Positions 62,417 through 64,000 of a DNA stretch of 64,000 nt are shown here, one piece after another. Each line of letters opens with the position of its first letter. Position 1 is the first letter of the stretch. The stretch spans positions 279,241,426 to 279,305,425 of the forward strand of contig CP136063.1 in NCBI GenBank assembly GCA_032622095.1, in the 5' to 3' direction. This DNA comes from Siphonodentalium dalli. Taxonomy: Eukaryota; Mollusca; Scaphopoda; Gadilida; Siphonodentaliidae. The notes beneath the pieces are model-generated. The model worked only from the letters and a program-made list of their open reading frames with translations, had not been told where the DNA came from and ran no database searches. A program made the translations under genes and the position numbers.

Positions 62417-64000
62417 GAGGGAAATGTGTGAAGTTGGTACGATAAAATCATTAAAATATGAAAACAAATATGAAAACTACAAGATGTATATTGCCTGGAA
62501 TATAATTAGAAAATATAAATTATATTAAATATACACATTTGTGTTGATATACTATTACGTTACCGGCCAGACCTGATTCATGTTTTGCAGCCTGTTCTCC
62601 CGAAACAAGCACATTATCTGCGTATAATATATAATGTTTTAGGTAGTTAATCTGCTTAGAATGGCCTCAGTTTGAGTAGCTAATGTGCTGAAAAAGATAA
62701 CATTTTAGTCACATTATCGACTCATTATGAGGCGATTCTAAGCAGATTATGTGCGGACAATGACACAAATAAGACAACTCACGACTGTTCAGGTGTACGC
62801 TCTTTAACTAGTGTTTTCACTGTGGCCCGCGCCATAAAACTAAATAACAGATAACAGTCCATTATCTGCTTACTTCAGAATCAAATAATCATATTATGTA
62901 CCTATTTCACATTATAGTTCGATTATGCGCGTATTTCCACAAGGATGTGTTGTGGTTTTATAGGCTCAGGATAGACCACACAGAGGGTTAATTTGTCCAG
63001 GAAATCATTCCAGTTAACGTAGAAACTACCGGCCCCGTAAAACAACCGACAAACCAGCCCAGATACACGAATCAGGTTACCATTCATTGGTGGATCACAA
63101 ATTAGTGCTCTCGCTTCGTCATCTTATGTGCTTAAAGCCACATGGCGGTTTGCGATCTAAAATACACATATTATTTGCTTTTGAAATTTTCTCAGTATCG
63201 AAATAGGTCGATAAATATCTGAACTACCTTTCTACGGGCATTATGCAACCCAAAAAGACGCATTGAAGTAATGAAAAATACAACTGTGAATACGGTGTTT
63301 GGGTCCCAATCACAAAACAGCCATTTGCACGACATGGAACAGAAAAGAGCGTTGCGTGTTAGTCTATTCCTGATATGGTATCACAATAAAGAGCGTTCGT
63401 CTGTCTTCTGGGGAAAAGTTGAAAACAGCTAAAAAATGGCTGACTTGACAAGTGTTTATCAGAGCACAGGAAGTCGTATATCAATAGTTCATTTATTTAT
63501 CGACCTATCGTATCCGTCGCTCCAAATTACGTAAACGTACTGTTGGGGGGAGTCCGAATAATGTTGCAGAAAGGTAATTTTTATGCTAGATATCGGTGAT
63601 ATAATCTAATTGATTCTCATTGTTAAAATGAGCATGTATTTGAACTTATTATTGTTGGACTATTTAATCCATGCTTTGTTGTTATGCCAACATTGCATCA
63701 TAAGTCAAATAACACGCACTTCGGTTGATGGGAAACTGCCCCAAGCACAAAATATGAGTGTGTACTCGTATTTAAGTAACATCACAGCTTACAAATCGTG
63801 GGCAGTTAACATTGTCAATATCCAGGTTGGTTAAAACATATTTTTATTAGAAAACGCTATCGATGGATCGAGGCACAAGATTTAAAACAACGTAGAAACG
63901 CCTTTCCCACACACAATTAATAATACTGATCTCACATCGAAAGGCAAAATTAGAGTTATAGTCAGGTGGCTTAGCAAATTTAACGTTACCGGCCGGACAA
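62417..64000. other. gene-free sequence; repeated TTATCTGC phrases
   Basis: 62610-62890 has several CATTATCTGC and CTAAGCAGATTA phrases on both strands (for example TTAATCTGCTTAGAATGGC with GCGATTCTAAGCAGATTA). 63335-63410 (AAAAGAGCGTT and AATAAAGAGCGTTCGTC) is a decayed family E MITE piece. ACGTTACCGGCC occurs at 62557 and again at 63983, at the window edge. Confidence 0.45.

Noticed and set aside
63610-63834. 74-codon frame ending before a GT, considered as an exon of a second cyclase or neighbouring gene
   Set aside because: A vague MSVYSYL resemblance to the exon at 6147 was not supported by flanking residues; no acceptor in the right phase.

Overview
The window is eukaryotic nuclear DNA, most likely from an invertebrate. 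A lophotrochozoan such as a bivalve mollusc is my best guess, from CR1-type LINEs with a 2A-like motif, dense short non-autonomous transposons, many minisatellites and low GC. The species is inference; no marker gene fixes it. There are no bacterial operons, CRISPR arrays or rRNA genes.

The one clearly functional gene is the 3' half of a transmembrane adenylyl cyclase on the + strand (505-22175). Ten exons join with matching phases into about 433 codons: the second membrane domain (exons 505-592, 3349-3462, 6147-6406, 7064-7142) and a complete C2 catalytic domain (11868-12026, 13428-13574, 15601-15702, 17256-17367, 19775-19899, 22059-22175), ending in TGA at 22173-22175. The 5' half lies left of the window. 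The C-terminal sequence looks most like the ADCY3 type, but the subtype is uncertain. The residues that position ATP in C2 are all present.

The introns are packed with repeats. These include a 27-bp array of about 50 copies (7296-8643), a 33-bp array, piggyBac-like MITEs (family A, TTAA ends), a second MITE family (B) that shares a 67-nt hairpin module with family A, palindromic MITEs (C, D), and two arrays that are tandem copies of the exon's own splice-donor junction (after the exons ending at 12026 and 17367).

Downstream of the gene (22.2-34.9 kb) are a 32-bp satellite, a hAT-type element with a perfect 8-bp target duplication (25465-26780), more family B, C and D MITEs, a 1.1-kb inverted-repeat element and a 0.9-kb element (family L). 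At 34.9-36 kb there is a broken copy of an unnamed multicopy invertebrate gene family.

From 39.4 to 51.4 kb lie family E MITEs, a 5'-truncated LINE tail inserted in a 63-bp minisatellite, and a decayed CR1-like LINE with zinc finger, endonuclease and reverse transcriptase. The LINE's 3' part, with its flank and half of a MITE, has been tandemly duplicated. From 51.6 to 64 kb there are two related 56-bp arrays, a LINE ORF1 remnant interrupted by a family L element between 65-bp direct repeats, a 50-bp array, and further A and B MITEs.
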